Below the pieces are notes generated by a model that saw only the letters and a program-made list of their open reading frames with translations, was not told where the DNA came from and ran no database searches. A stretch of 64,000 nucleotides of DNA from Medicago truncatula (taxonomy: Eukaryota > Streptophyta > Magnoliopsida > Fabales > Fabaceae), in contig NC_053043.1 of assembly GCF_003473485.1 (NCBI RefSeq), positions 33,518,576 to 33,582,575 of the forward strand, read 5' to 3'. A program made the translations under genes and the position numbers. Shown here piece after piece: positions 10,360 to 22,448 of this stretch. The stretch's first letter is position 1; the number at the start of each line of letters is the position of its first letter.

Positions 10360-11870
10360 TTATGTCTATTGTAACAATATTACAGACTGAACTGGCTAAC
10401 GAAAGAAACATCCAACCAGTAGCGAGTTTTTTTTTAATGTAAAAACAGCTAACCATTCCCAATTTTCTATTAGACCTATGGTTTTGATTCTAAATTTACG
10501 CATAAACACGTTTAATCTCTTCAAAGTTTTGTTCAAATCCTATGAATAGATATTTTCCAAGCATGCAAATTTTGTGCACCTAAGATTATTCATATTCTTT
10601 ACATGATCTAATTTTTTTTATTTTATATTGTGTAATGGGTTAACTATAGGGATGGGTTGTACAATGAGGGCTTTAATGTGTGCTAAAAGGTGAATTTCTA
10701 TGAGTTTGACATAATGTCAAAGCAGATAAAGAAGCATTATAACTTTTTTCTATGAACATGTAAAAACAAAATGGGAGCTTACAGTTTCTTTCACCTATGA
10801 CATGTGCATATTTTTTTTGTCAACATAAACCTATCTATCACGAGTCTCTACTATTATGAAAATAATTGCTTTGGTATTTTAATTTCATATTCACGATATA
10901 GCTACATATATCATCCAAGATAGTGGGGTGCATATAAAACTGTATATATGTTGGACAAAAAAAAATTAGTTTAAAATTTAATTTTGGCAACAGAATTCCT
11001 TCACAATAAATTATGCATTCTAAATATCAGGGTCTCCCTTGTCCCTGACTATATTGATCTAAATATCAATAGCATTCTAGAAAAACATGATTGTTTAAGA
11101 ATTTAGCTCATAAACTGAGTTATTTAATTCAAGAATGGATTAATGATTGCATAGTTCCCACGCACAATGATTCAAATCTAGAAGATTATTAGTAATTGGT
11201 ATAGTACCATCAATGAAATTAGATAACTTGTTCTTGGCGCCAAGTTCTCGTCGAGTGGATCTAGACCAAGAAAGGTAGTTTACAAGATAGATACATTCAA
11301 TGGAATAGTAACAACCACTGAATTTTGACCTTCACTTGGATGAATATAGCAGATTGAATCGATATTGGAAGTTGGAGGCGGAGATATCACTGATAATAGC
11401 ATGATGTAGAGATAGTGCAAGAATCAAGAATAAAACCCTAGAAAGTGCAGGAATGGAATGGAATTCACAAGAATGAAAATGTGACTGATACTGTATTATG
11501 AATATGCAAATTAGAAAATTGAGAGCTCAAAAGAGTAAAGTAATTTTCCTTATGTAATCTAGCTTATGTAATATTGCTAAAATACTCCTAAAAAAATAAG
11601 TAGGTGTAAGTTAAAGATAGAACTACTAGTTGATACTTTCAAGTTCAACAACAGTTTTGAACCACAATAACAAGTTAATTTGGATTCATCAAGGAGACCA
11701 TCAAAGATCGTTTTTAATTATCCAAGAGATTGAGTCACCAGTTGTGAATAGCATATTGACTATAGGCTTGATTCGTTGGTAGTCATTTAGATATTCAACG
11801 AGTACCTACCTTAGATGTTCTTGAGCTTGGATCAAAGTTGACTTGGCCAAGCCTTGATTAAGCATCCAAA
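10360..11870. other. Intergenic, no gene recognised
   Basis: AT-rich. The 11205-11480 part is less AT-rich and may be an old transposon fragment, but I could not assign it. Confidence 0.4.
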
Positions 11871-11871
11871 G

Positions 11872-11917
11872 GAGAGTAGAATGAATAAGCAGAGATTTTG
11901 TTATTCCGACTTAAAAT
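11872..11917. repeat. 46-bp direct repeat, copy 1
   Basis: It begins GAGAGTAGAATGAATAAGCA and ends CCGACTTAAAAT, and is identical over 46 bp to 16065-16110. It directly abuts the truncated start of the MULE coding remnant. Confidence 0.95.
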
Positions 11918-14648
11918 CTTAAGAGGTGAGGGATCAGGTACTGCTAAGAAGGGGAAAAAGAAGAAGGGAGGCTCTGGCAATAGGAGAGGAAGAGGAAGGC
12001 CTAAGAAGAAGAAAACAAGTGAAGAGCCTGTCTTTGAAGATGATATAATTGAACATTTTAGGAGATCTGTTAACAATGAAGGAGAAGTAGGCCAATCAAA
12101 TGTTGTGGAGGACAAGGGATTAAGTGATCTGGAAGAATACAACTCTGATGAGCTTGTGAGTGGGTCTGACAGTGATGAAAATGATGCAGGAAATCCACAA
12201 TTTCCAGTTTTTAAGATGCCAAATAGTATGAAAAAGTATGAATGGGAGGTGGGAACTTTATTTATGACTAAGGTTGATTTTCAGCTTGCTGTTAGAACTT
12301 TTGCTGTTGAGAATGCTAGAGATTTGAAGTTTAAAAAAAATGACTTGAAGAGAATGAGGGTAACTTGCAAAGGTGATGGTTGTGAATGGGAAATGTATTG
12401 TGGTAAAATTGAAGGTGAGGAAACGTGGCAATTGAGGAAAATTATAGGGGAGCATACATGTGCACTAGGGTGGAAAATTAAGATGATGAACTCTAAATGG
12501 TTAGGATCTAAACTACACACAAGGGTTAGAGAGAATAGGGACCTAAGTGTTACTACAATTATGCAGAGGGCTCGACAGAAGTGGGGAATGGATGTCAACG
12601 AATACAAGGCTTATAGGGCAAAGAACTATGCAGTTGAATTTGTTGAAGGTAGCTTTAGAGAGCAATATAGAAGGTTACATGATTATGGTAAAGAATTAAT
12701 TAGAGTCAATCCAGAATCATCTGTAACCATTACTGGTACCCCTTATGTAGGTTCTGAAGCTGACCTAGAATCTCCTAACCATATAGTTTGTCCTCACTTT
12801 CAAAGAATGTATGTGTGTTTTAAGGGGTGTAGGGATAGTTTCTTCAAGTGCATATCTATAATTGGTCTTGATGGGTGTTTCCTTAAGACCCCTTATGGTG
12901 GAATGCTATTGACTGCAATTGGAATGGATCCTAATGACCAATACTTCCAATTGCTTATGCTATCGTGGAAGGAGAGAATAAAGAATCATGAACATGGTTT
13001 TTGGAGCTTCTCATAGCTAATCTTGGTGGCACTAGACTTTGCAAAACTTACACTATAATTAGTGATCAGCAAAAGGTAAAGTTAACTAATGAATTTTCTT
13101 GAATATGTTCAAATATTTATATTTAGTAATTAATTGCATATGTTAACTGTAATTGTTGTATTTTGCTAAACAAGGACTTTTTCCAGCAATTGATGCTTTG
13201 CTTCCTGGAGTTGAGCAGAGGTTTTGTGTCAGACACCTCTACAACAACTTTAGGAAGAGACGCACTGGGAAAAAATTGAAAGATTTGATGTGAAGGGCAG
13301 CAAAGGCAACATATAGAAGTGAATTTGAGAGGGAGATGAAGACAATTAAGGAAATAAGTGAGGAAGCCTTTAACTACCTGTGTGAGATTGAACCAAGGCT
13401 CTGGACTAGGGCAATGTTTAAAGGTGATTCAAAGTATGACACACTAGTAAATAACATATCAGAAGCATTCAACTCTGTTATTGTTGTTCCAAGGTCAAAG
13501 CCTGTGGTGTCTATGTTGGAGGATATCAGAGTGTATGTGATGGAAAGGTGGCAGCTCAATAGGGAGAAAATTGCAAAGTATGCTGATGGTGAGGTGCTGC
13601 CAAATATCAAGAAAAAACTTGAAAAGGAATCTTCATATACTAATAACTGGCTAGTAAGGTATGAGTTACTTAATACATCATTGCTTTTATTTATATTCAT
13701 CTGGTAAAATATGGTGTTAATATGATGTTAACCTTAATGTAGGCAAGGTGGAGATGATGATTTCCAGGTTACACATATGTCACAGACTGGAGACAAGTTT
13801 GCTGTAAACTTGTTGAACAAAATTTGTGATTGCAGGAAATGGTTGTTGACAGGACTGCCATGCTGTCATGCCATTGCTTGCATGAAGTATAAAAATTACA
13901 AGATAGCTGATTATGTGCCATCAATATTCAAGAAAGAGCAATATGCAGAATGTTACTCCAGCAACATTTTCCCAATAAATGGCCAAGATCTATGGGTGAC
14001 CACAGAATGCACTGATCTTCAACCACCACCTATGAAAAGGCAATCAGGTAGACCTAAAACGAAGAGAAGATTGGATGCAAGTGAGCTGATGAGAGATGAC
14101 AAACAGATGAAGAGAGCCAGTTATGGAATTAAGTGTAGTAGGTGCAAGCAAACTGGACACAACAAATCAACATGCACACTACCTCCACCACCGCACAGGC
14201 ATCATTTGCTCAGGCACAACCACCACATGGATCATCTTCTCAGGCACAAGCAGCCTGTGCATCATCTTCTCAGACACAACTAGCACATGGATCATCTTCT
14301 CAGCCACAAACAGCTTGTGCATCATCTTCTCAGGCACAACCAGCACAGGCAACACAAGCTTCTCAGTCACAGACACAAGATTCTCAAGCACAGTCATCTC
14401 AACCGCAAATTCAGAAGAAAATGAGATCACCTAGGAAGAGAAAGAATGTGAATCAAGCACAACTAGGTCAGCCACAAGCTTCTCAGTCACAGACGCAACC
14501 ATCTCAGGCACCAATCCAAAAGAAAATGAGATCACCTAGGAAGAGAAAAAATGTGGACAAAGTTGCTGCAACTCAACCAACACAAGCACAAAAGAAAGGA
14601 AAGAGGTTGTCAAAGAAGGCAGGGGCAGGGTCTGCATCTCAGCCTTAG
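11918..14648 (+). pseudogene. MULE (mudrA-like) transposase, decayed
   Basis: A K/R/G-rich leader is followed by an acidic stretch, then the MULE N-terminal zinc-binding region (V-T-C-K-G-D-G-C-E-W and H-T-C), then the start of the catalytic domain (G-L-D-G-C-F-L-K, the first Asp). Near 12950 the frame shifts. The other frame continues with A-I-V-E-G-E-N-K, a TGA at 12991-12993 where Trp is expected, and F-L-E-L-L-I-x-N-L-G-G-T. Likely introns are 13076-13174 and 13659-13742. A second TGA, again at an expected Trp, lies near 13290. The last exon has a SWIM zinc finger (C-D-C near 13828, then C-C-H) and a CCHC knuckle (C-x2-C-x4-H-x4-C near 14135). A shift near 14180 moves into a Q/S/A-rich tail ending at 14648. 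There is no authentic ATG at the left edge, so the N-terminus is missing. Confidence 0.85.
14220..14560 (+). repeat. Tandem Q/S/A-coding repeat in MULE tail
   Basis: Units of the type 'catcttctcaggcacaac' recur 5-7 times with small changes, encoding S-S-Q-A-Q-like repeats. Two further copies of 'atgagatcacctaggaagag' (14421 and 14526) encode a basic M-R-S-P-R-K-R-K motif resembling a nuclear localisation signal. Confidence 0.8.
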
Positions 14649-15205
14649 AAATTAAGCATTGTGAATGTCTCTTGGAATGTAATTTGTGTTATTAAGCACT
14701 TCTAAATGTATTTTTGGTTAACTGGTATTAAGTAGTCTATTAAGTACTAACTGATGTAATATGTGCTATTAAGCACTTTTGACTTTATTTTTGGTTAGCA
14801 ATGTCTATGCACTTTTTAACTGTTAAGCACTTAGTGCTGTAACATTGCTACTACTTTGTTGTAATGCACTTATTAATATATGGAATGATGTGCTATTAAG
14901 CACTTTTTAATGCCTTATAGCAGCCTATAATACAGTTTCTGTTATAGCCCTTTTCCAAGTTATAGTTTCAATTCAACTTAATTGTAGCATTTTATACCAA
15001 TTCCAGTTACACTATTATATCATCTTAAAAGGTTCCTATCAACATATGTGTTTAAACAGAACATCAATAAAACATAATTCATCCAAATTATTGCATTCAT
15101 TCATTCATCAAACACTACACATTACATTCATTCATCAGTACATTACATTTATAATCAACCTAAACATTCATTCATTCATAGCAAAACCAAAATACATTTG
15201 TGTCC
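14649..15205. other. Spacer between convergent MULE genes
   Basis: This holds several 'ctattaagcacttt' repeats (near 14760, 14890) and 'attcattcattcatcaa'-type repeats (15090-15180). No coding sequence. It should contain the 3' ends of both convergent transcription units. Confidence 0.5.
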
Positions 15206-15685
15206 CTATTTCAAATAAATTCCACTCATCATGGATGTGGTTTTGCAAACTAACATTGTTCCTAAGACCAACACAATCCCAAAGCATACAAATCCAAAAA
15301 TTAAAGCCATTATCAACCATTTCCTTGTTCTTGCTAAATCACTCTTCAACTTGTTTTTCTTTTTCTTCTGCTTTTCAATCTTCAACTTCTGTTTTTCAAT
15401 CTTCAAATCCCTTTCATCCATAACATCATCTTCGTCAACTAACCTAAAGTAACTGCATCCTTTGTCACTCGAATTTCTATAGTTTCTACAACCCCAAAAT
15501 TTCTTCCCACAATTTGGATTCAATGCATCAGTTACAGTTCGAATGACAACATTTTCTCCACACCTACAATTTGGTACTGACCTTCTTCTCAAACTAGACC
15601 CAACCGAACCAGATGCATATGATGAATCATGAACCCATTGAGTTTTTGTAGTGTGGTTCGACATTTTTAGCTGGATTCTGGACAA
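15206..15685 (-). CDS. GRF zinc-finger, membrane-anchored protein in MULE
   Basis: An intact 159-residue frame. A GRF-type zinc finger spans about residues 40-82: C40-x-C42, an N-x-x-C-G-x-x-F-W-G-C stretch with C66, then C77. A charged K/E-rich coiled-coil-like region (84-122) and one hydrophobic membrane segment (about 123-147) follow. GRF fingers bind nucleic acid in several DNA-repair proteins; small plant proteins of this GRF-coil-TM layout are widespread and poorly characterised. The gene lies inside the MULE between transposase and right terminus, convergent with the transposase. A TATA-like TATAAAAG (15795-15802) is about 110 bp upstream. Translation could start at 15685 or at the second Met (15664). 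Unlike the transposase it is unbroken. Confidence 0.75.
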   Translation of the reverse strand: MSRIQLKMSNHTTKTQWVHDSSYASGSVGSSLRRRSVPNCRCGENVVIRTVTDALNPNCGKKFWGCRNYRNSSDKGCSYFRLVDEDDVMDERDLKIEKQKLKIEKQKKKKNKLKSDLARTRKWLIMALIFGFVCFGIVLVLGTMLVCKTTSMMSGIYLK

Positions 15686-15794
15686 TGAAGAAGAAAAAGA
15701 ATGGTGGGAGAAGGAGGAAGGAAGGATGTCACGATGGAAGAGAAGATTGGGTGAGGAAGGAGAAACAAAACCCTAATTTTCTCTTTTCTTTACC

Positions 15795-15802
15795 CTTTTA
15801 TA
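15795..15802 (-). promoter_or_regulatory. TATA box of GRF gene
   Basis: TATAAAAG on the minus strand, about 110 bp before the GRF start codon and inside the MULE end region. Confidence 0.5.
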
Positions 15803-16064
15803 CTGCTGACAAGGTTTTCCATCTCATCAAATGATAGGCTCACGTGTAATGCCAACATTGACAAACTTAACGTTTTTTGGAAAAAACTGACGTACGGGAC
15901 TACTTTGGTAAACGGAGACATACTTAAGGGACCAATTTGAGACAATTTAAAGTTAAGGGACCAAAATAAAATCCAAAAATAAATTAAGGGACCAAAGCAT
16001 GTATTAAGCCAATTCTAAATATCAACTAAAACTTGCCAGTTATCATGTGTCTAGGCATGAGAAA

Positions 16065-16110
16065 GAGAGTAGAATGAATAAGCAGAGATTTTGTTATTCC
16101 GACTTAAAAT
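16065..16110. repeat. 46-bp direct repeat, copy 2
   Basis: Identical to 11872-11917. Both 5' and 3' of the repeat the two contexts differ. Confidence 0.95.
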
Positions 16111-16728
16111 ACGTCTACCTCACATTTTCAGGACTTGTCATTGACCACATAATTTTGAAGCTTATACCCAATTATAATTTCTTGTTCGTGGATATTAATC
16201 TATTATTATCAAGTGCATTCTCAATTTGATTGAAGTGAAAACATGATAGTATAGTATAGGGTAAAGGGTGATATTTTAAGGAGTGAAAAAGGAAAGATAC
16301 ACGTCACTGAAAAAGGAAAGATGCACGTAAGTGCTAATCTTTCGGCTACTAATAATAATACAATGGAAACCACATAAAAACCTAAACATTATAAGAGGAA
16401 AACAATGCTAATAATTTACCAAGTCAAAATCTGTACTGCTTGTCGCCGGTTGACTATTACAATGTACTCAACTCCTAAGATATAATGTTAGTATATCTTG
16501 CGATACCCAAAATCGCACATCAATAGAAGATGTGATACAAAAATGTGTGAAACATTACTATGGACTTTGCTCCTCTCAGTCCACTTTAATATATCTCGCC
16601 TTTCACCACCAAAAAAATAATACATCTCACCTTGTCTGATATCCTTGATTTTTGGAGCAACAATCTTCAAATTCTTTTCGTGTTTAGAGAAACAATCATG
16701 TTAGGTACTAGATCCTAGATATAACAAC
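16111..16728. other. Intergenic, 3' flank of helicase gene
   Basis: AT-rich. It should hold the helicase 3' UTR. A short near-duplicate 'gaaaaaggaaagat(a/g)cacgt' occurs at about 16285 and 16308. No gene seen. Confidence 0.4.
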
Positions 16729-19700
16729 TTATTCTCTCTTTTTACTCCTTTTCTTTAGTGATGTTAAATCTACTGATGCATCCAATTCCACTTTTTCCTG
16801 TTTATTTCCCTTTGGAAATTCTTTATTTCTTTTTCTCTTACTTCTTTGCTTCAATAATCCTTTCTCTTCTAGCATTTTCAGTTTCTGTTTTTTCCGCTCT
16901 TTCGCTTTCTCTTCAAACCCATCATCCATCATCTTCATTTTTGCAACATTCTTAGCACTGAAAACCTGCAATGCATCACAAAGTAAAGAAGTCATTAGGG
17001 ATTCTTTTTTTTTTTTTATCAAAAGTCTTACATAGCACATAATTATCATTTTAATAAAAAGCTAGAATCAAATAATATCTAATATGCAATTCAATGCTTA
17101 GACAGACAAGCTACACCTGTAAAAACATACCTTTTTCATGAGAGAAAGGACCTCATTTTCTTTGTATTCAATCATTTCAAGTTGCCTTTCAATAAGGGTC
17201 TCTATTTCCCGAATGAGATCAACATCATTCTGCAAATGGTGGCAAAAGAGGAAATCAATGCACAACAAATGGCAGAATCCTAAAATGTGTGCATTCTATA
17301 AAGTGAGTGTAATTCTATTTCTGTTGTAAAGGTCAGTTTCTACAGTTAAATTGTAATTTGATACCAGTTTCTAACATAATCATAACTAGGAAACTGAATT
17401 GAATACTGGCTTTTATTGAATAATTCTGGTTCAGTGGCCAGAATTTAATTACAAAGTTAGATCTGGTTTCCTCCCCAAAAAAATCAAGGATAGATACAGC
17501 AAACAACAGTTTCCTCCAAAAAATTCGAGAGTCTTGGTCTCTCCCTTCAAAAAATTAGAGAACTTGGTCTTTCCCTCCCAATAAAACACTTCATAACTTT
17601 CCTAATATCTTCCCATTAAACTACTTCCTAAAACTTTCCCTCAATAAAACACTAATATCTTAAATATTTCAAAAAACCCAAATCCAGACATGTATCTGAA
17701 CAACCTATATGCCTATTAACTATAATTTTCTCTTGGCCGAAGTTCATGTGTAAAGAATTGAAATTAAATTAGTAAAGAGGAACATATGTATGATTTATGA
17801 ATAATAGCGGTTTCTGTTGTGATGCATTTGCAGAAGACACCATAGATTTGAACACAATTTGGTTTGAAAATAAATGAAGTACTAATCAATTGTTGATAGA
17901 ACATCTTGATGCAAGTTACAGCATACTCAAGGGTCTCCACCAAGACACATGTACAGTTTAAGAAAAGTCTTGTAAACCTCTTTAAAGCTACGGAAAGGAC
18001 ATTTGACATCACCAAAGCCAAGGTCTCGATATTGAATTCAGTTGTTGAGAATCCACCAGCAGCATAGGGGATCCAAACATACCCTCTAGGTTTTTTCAAC
18101 AAGTAAAGTTTAGAATCTACTGGTAATTAACTCTGGTTAAACATCTCAAATCAATAACTCTTATGTTTCTGTCAAGTAGAAAATGTTCGAAAAGGGGGAA
18201 AAAAACAGCACCACACAATCATCCTTTCTTTTTTAACAAAATATCTTTAAGATCGATCTCCCTACAACACCATTACATAACTACACTTCAAAAACTAGAA
18301 TAGTTCAGTGCATAGTATAATATCCAAATATCAGTATTAAAAAAATAAACAGCTGCAATGACTCGACTTGCTCATTATATGTAGATGTTCAAAATTTCAA
18401 GATATAAATAAGCTTGTAGTTTAGAAGATAGCAAGTAACTAGGAAGGGATAAGTGGTGAATGCTTTGGATAACTTCCAGAAGGATCCACCACTTTAACCC
18501 AAAAAGGTTAATGTCTGAACGGATGTAAGTGCAAGTGTAAAAATAAGGATAAGGAATATATAAATGAGACAAAGAAGGCAATCACTTGTCATCTGCATGA
18601 CATGCCCCATTTTGTACATAGGCAATAAAATAAGGTTCAATTTTAACAACTAAATTGTATGACGAACAAAGGACCATGCCAAGCCAAAGGGTAGATAGTT
18701 AAACAATTTGCCGGTACAGTCCCGCTTTCATCAATTAACAACCTTAAGGATATGAGTTCGCAAAAAATAACCATTTGAATCCAACTAGAATAATTGAGAT
18801 CCTAAACATGATGTATGTGTTGGTACATAAAATTAAATACATTTATTTCACAGTAATGTTTGTGAGGGAGCCAAAGCTGGACTTGATATAAAGAATGCAT
18901 GGAGATGGCAGGGCTTCCAAGCCAAAAATTTGAAATTTTTCATCATGTTTATGAAATTTTTCACCATGACATCTAATTTCTTGGCTTTGGGTTCCATTAT
19001 CTATTTATATAGGGTGGACAGAGAAGCAATGTTCAACATACAAATGGTGCCGACGTAGCAACCAGTCAACATGAGAATTACAAGGAAAAAACCAATGCAT
19101 TCAATGAATGAAGACTCGACTTCAAACAAAAGAAAGAAATTTGTAAGGGTGTGTCCATTTGCTTTCAGAAAATGTAACGGGGGGCGGGATAGGAAATGGA
19201 TTGAAAACCACGTGAAAGTTTTGTGATCAGAAGTGAAATAGAAAATAAAAAACAACAAAGTTTGCTCTTACCTGGGTAACAAGGCTCAAAGCGAGTCCCC
19301 CTCTACCTGCTCTTGCAGTACGACCAACACGATGGATATAATCTCTTGGAAACCTACATATGAATAGCCGAAATCTGTTTCATCAAATGCTTCAAATGTA
19401 AACAAATAATAAAACAAATTTGGAAAAGAAAAGTAACCTTGGAACATCATAATTGATAACAAGGTCAACTGTAGGTATATCCAGACCACGGCCAGCAACA
19501 TCAGTTGCTAGTAATACAGGAACCTTTCCCGATTTAAAGTCATGAAGTGCTTCAAGCCTCTGAGCCTGTGATCTGAATGAATATAAAGCTGCAGCTTCTT
19601 GATCAAGCACTTCCAGCATTAAATTTAAACGATGGCAATCTCTGCAATTTGGGAACTGTTAGAGTATCTACAAATATTTAGACAAAGAGAAGGACATATA

Positions 19701-22448
19701 ATTGCCTAGGATAATCTGTTAGTTATAATCGTCATAAAGGATTCAACCATTAGACCTCCTACTTCAACACCAAGAGTAAGCAAGCATGACTCAGAATAAT
19801 AGTTCTGATGTCCAAGAATAAACAGTAAAAACAGAACCAAAGATTAACTCTACCAATTCCTCCACTATAATATGCTACAAGTAGAAAAGGCAACAGAGGA
19901 AAAAATTGCTATAGAATACAACTAAATAAAACTCGTCTTTATATTTAAATCATTAACTAAAAGTAACACAGAATTCTTTCCAACTATTAATGAGTAAACC
20001 ATGGTCCACATTATCTGCTGAAAGACGGGTATCCCATATTTTAGGAAAGAAATCTTACTTGCACCCTATGTCTACTAACAAGCAGGGAACATCAAAACGC
20101 CAAGTGCCTACTACCAAGATTACAATGCTGGACTTCAAATCAAAAAAATCGGCACATCATGAAAGCTTTTATTTAATGAGAGACGATCTCATCCACAAAC
20201 AAACATTTAATTATTAGACTAGACTCTGGATAGGCAACAACCAAAAGCTTGAAACTGTGTTTATTGTCCTTCAGAATCATAGAGAATGCTAATAATATCT
20301 AGTTATTGCCAATAAACTGTCCACAACAAACGAGGGGAAAACAGAGGAAAATGCAAAACTAACACAATCAAATTTTATCATGTTGGTATTACAATGACAC
20401 TGAGGAAGAGGGAAGTGAAGACAAACACATAACAGCCTAACGATCAAATAAAAATAAAATAATCAAAGACAGAAGTACAATATAAGCTACAAAAAAAACA
20501 AAAATAGCAGGCAGGGTTGTTTAATCAAATGTTCTAAAAAGTGAAAGTGGCAACATGGTTCTATTACTATAGCAACCCCAAAAAAAAGAGTTATGAACTT
20601 GAGAATAAAAATGAATATCATGCCAAAATACATGTAACAAAAAATGGTTATGAAAAATTCAAACACATCATATAGAAAGATACCTGCATGTAGAGACAAA
20701 GACGATGGCAGACCTAATACCCATATCTTCCATTTTAGACAAGATATGCAACAAATATACATCCTTCACATTTTTAGGGATGAATACAACCTGTTGCTTA
20801 AGGTTCTCAACCGTCTTAAACCCTTCATAAGCTTCAAAGGCATACAACTTATCTTGATAACGCTCACGCAACTTTTGCAAATTACTAGTTGTTGTTGCAG
20901 AAAAGAATAGGTTTTGCCGGTTTTCTGGTAAGCACTGAAATATAAATTTCAATTCATCCTGAAAACCAACATCCAGGACTCGATCTGCTTCATCCAAGAC
21001 AAGAAACTGCAAAAGCAATGCATAAATATCAGCATAATCATAATAATGCTTAATCTATTAATTATGTTTTAAAACAAAGCAATGCAAAATTATTTCTAAT
21101 ATTTAACCATTCAAGTACATTATCCAATTTTGATTACTAACACATACACATGCAAAAGAGATTCTATATTCCAATCATGGATAGATTTGTACTCACTTGG
21201 GTAAGGAGCTGCTTGGATTAGCTTATTTGAGTTTAGCACTTGTGTGACTAACTAACTACTTGAGTGAGCTTATAGAAACAAAAAATGTATATACATGTCC
21301 ATGAGCTCTTTTCAGCTCATTTCCAGAAGCTCGTCATGATAACTTATGAAAATAGCCTTTAGCTTATGCGGGAATAGTATGGCTTTTCCTTTAATCTTTT
21401 GTCATAGTTATAGAACTAACTTAACTTTTTATCTTGTGTTATAAAAATAACTTAGGGCCTGTTTGGACTGGATTATTTGATCTTATCTACCGCCATAAAC
21501 ACTTACTAAAACAGCTAATAACATGTTCATAGGCTGTTTCCAGCTTATTATCACAAGCTCTCCAAGATAGCTTTTGAAAACAACTTAATAGTTTATACGA
21601 AATTTAACTTTATTTTATCTTCTGCTGTAGCAGTAGCTTAAACATAAGCTCTTATCATAAGATGCAATTATGATATTACTTGCAAGTTAAGTTGTCTATC
21701 CAAATAAGGCCTAACATGTAAGTGTTAATGCTATAAGCGCTAAATTAAGTTGTTTATCCAAACACGGCTTAAAATCAATTTCATTAGCACATCAAAACAA
21801 GTTCAACAACACAGTTATCACCAAATTCATCATAATCAATTAACCAATTACCTTAGTCCTGGCGAAAACCGGAGCAATTTCAGGATTATCCTTAAGCAAA
21901 ACCTTAATCCTCCCAGGAGTAGCAATAACAAGATGCGGCCTAGCAACCAACTCTTTAGTCTGTCTAAGCATATCCATACCACCAACAACCACCGCAATCC
22001 GAAGCCGAAGCGACGAACCAAGCGCCCTAAACTGCTCCGCCAACTGAAACGCAAGCTCGCGCGTGGGCGTCACCACAAGCGCAAACACACCAAACGTATG
22101 TTCAGCAAGCCGCTGCAGAATCGGAAGCGCAAATGCCGCTGTTTTACCGCTTCCAGTTTGGTCGATTCCGATTACATGACGGCCAGCTAGAATCTGAGGG
22201 ATGCAGTGTTGCTGCACGCGCCGTGGAGTTTTCATTCCGAGTTCTTTGCAGGTTTTTACCGCCCATTCGGAGAGGCCGAGATCGGAGAATGTAGCGGTGG
22301 TGTTTTCGGGGTTTGAATTAAGGGTTTCGTGTGTAACGACGTCGTTTTGAGGTTTATTGGAAATGGGGAGTGTAGGGTTAATGGAAGGTTTGCGAGATGG
22401 TTTAAAGAGTGGAAAATTTTGGTCTACAAGGGGTTGTGGTTGCTCCAT
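16729..22448 (-). CDS. RH36: DEAD-box RNA helicase 36-like (Dbp8/DDX49 family)
   Basis: Six exons with GT-AG junctions, read downwards: 22448-21852, 21006-20684, 19641-19438, 19353-19272, 17229-17131, 16965-16729. They sum to 1542 bp (513 residues plus stop) with matching phases. Motifs: Q-motif region 54-80, motif I D-Q-T-G-S-G-K-T (96-103), P-T-R-E-L-A (128-133), T-P-G-R (177-180), D-E-A-D (204-207), S-A-T (235-237), [10 protein letters not shown] (352-361), [11 protein letters not shown] (382-392), then a Lys/Arg-rich tail. The tail and length fit the nucleolar Dbp8/DDX49 group (Arabidopsis RH36), ATP-dependent helicases in small-subunit pre-rRNA processing. Asp97 precedes the Q-T-G-S-G-K-T core where Ala is usual. 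Introns 1 and 4 are large (845 bp and 2.0 kb), and intron 1 holds nested MITEs. Confidence 0.93.
21205..21772. mobile_element. Nested hAT-like MITEs in RH36 intron 1
   Basis: The inner element (21453-21713, 261 bp) begins TAGGGCCTGTTTGGA and ends TCCAAATAAGGCCTA, near-perfect inverses. The outer sequence on both sides looks like a split copy of a related element: 'gagctgcttggattagctta' on the left, and 'aagttgtttatccaaacacg' resuming after 21714. A MITE appears to have inserted into a relative. Confidence 0.7.

Larger units (their letters stand above)
11918..16010 (+). mobile_element. 5'-truncated Mutator-like element (MULE)
   Basis: The element carries a transposase pseudogene (+) and a convergent GRF zinc-finger gene (-). 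Its right end is a run of 'aagggacca'-type repeats closing at 'gtattaagcc' (16010), like terminal inverted repeats of legume MULEs. No matching left terminal repeat or transposase N-terminus exists before 11918. The remnant sits, with about 54 bp of extra flank on its right, between two identical 46-bp repeats. It therefore looks incomplete on the left and is presumably immobile without help. Confidence 0.75.

Noticed and set aside
11898..13016. Intact 372-residue gene starting at 11898
   Set aside because: The apparent start is TTG, not ATG; the reading is the middle of a MULE transposase with frameshifts and stops downstream, so it is a pseudogene.
14220..14400. Possible CRISPR-like array of short repeats
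   Set aside because: The repeats encode Q/S/A units of the MULE tail, with no unique spacers of constant length; plant nuclear context.
17764..18581. Open frames inside RH36 intron 4 (2.0 kb)
   Set aside because: No motif, AT-rich, and the helicase frame continues exactly across this span by GT-AG splicing.
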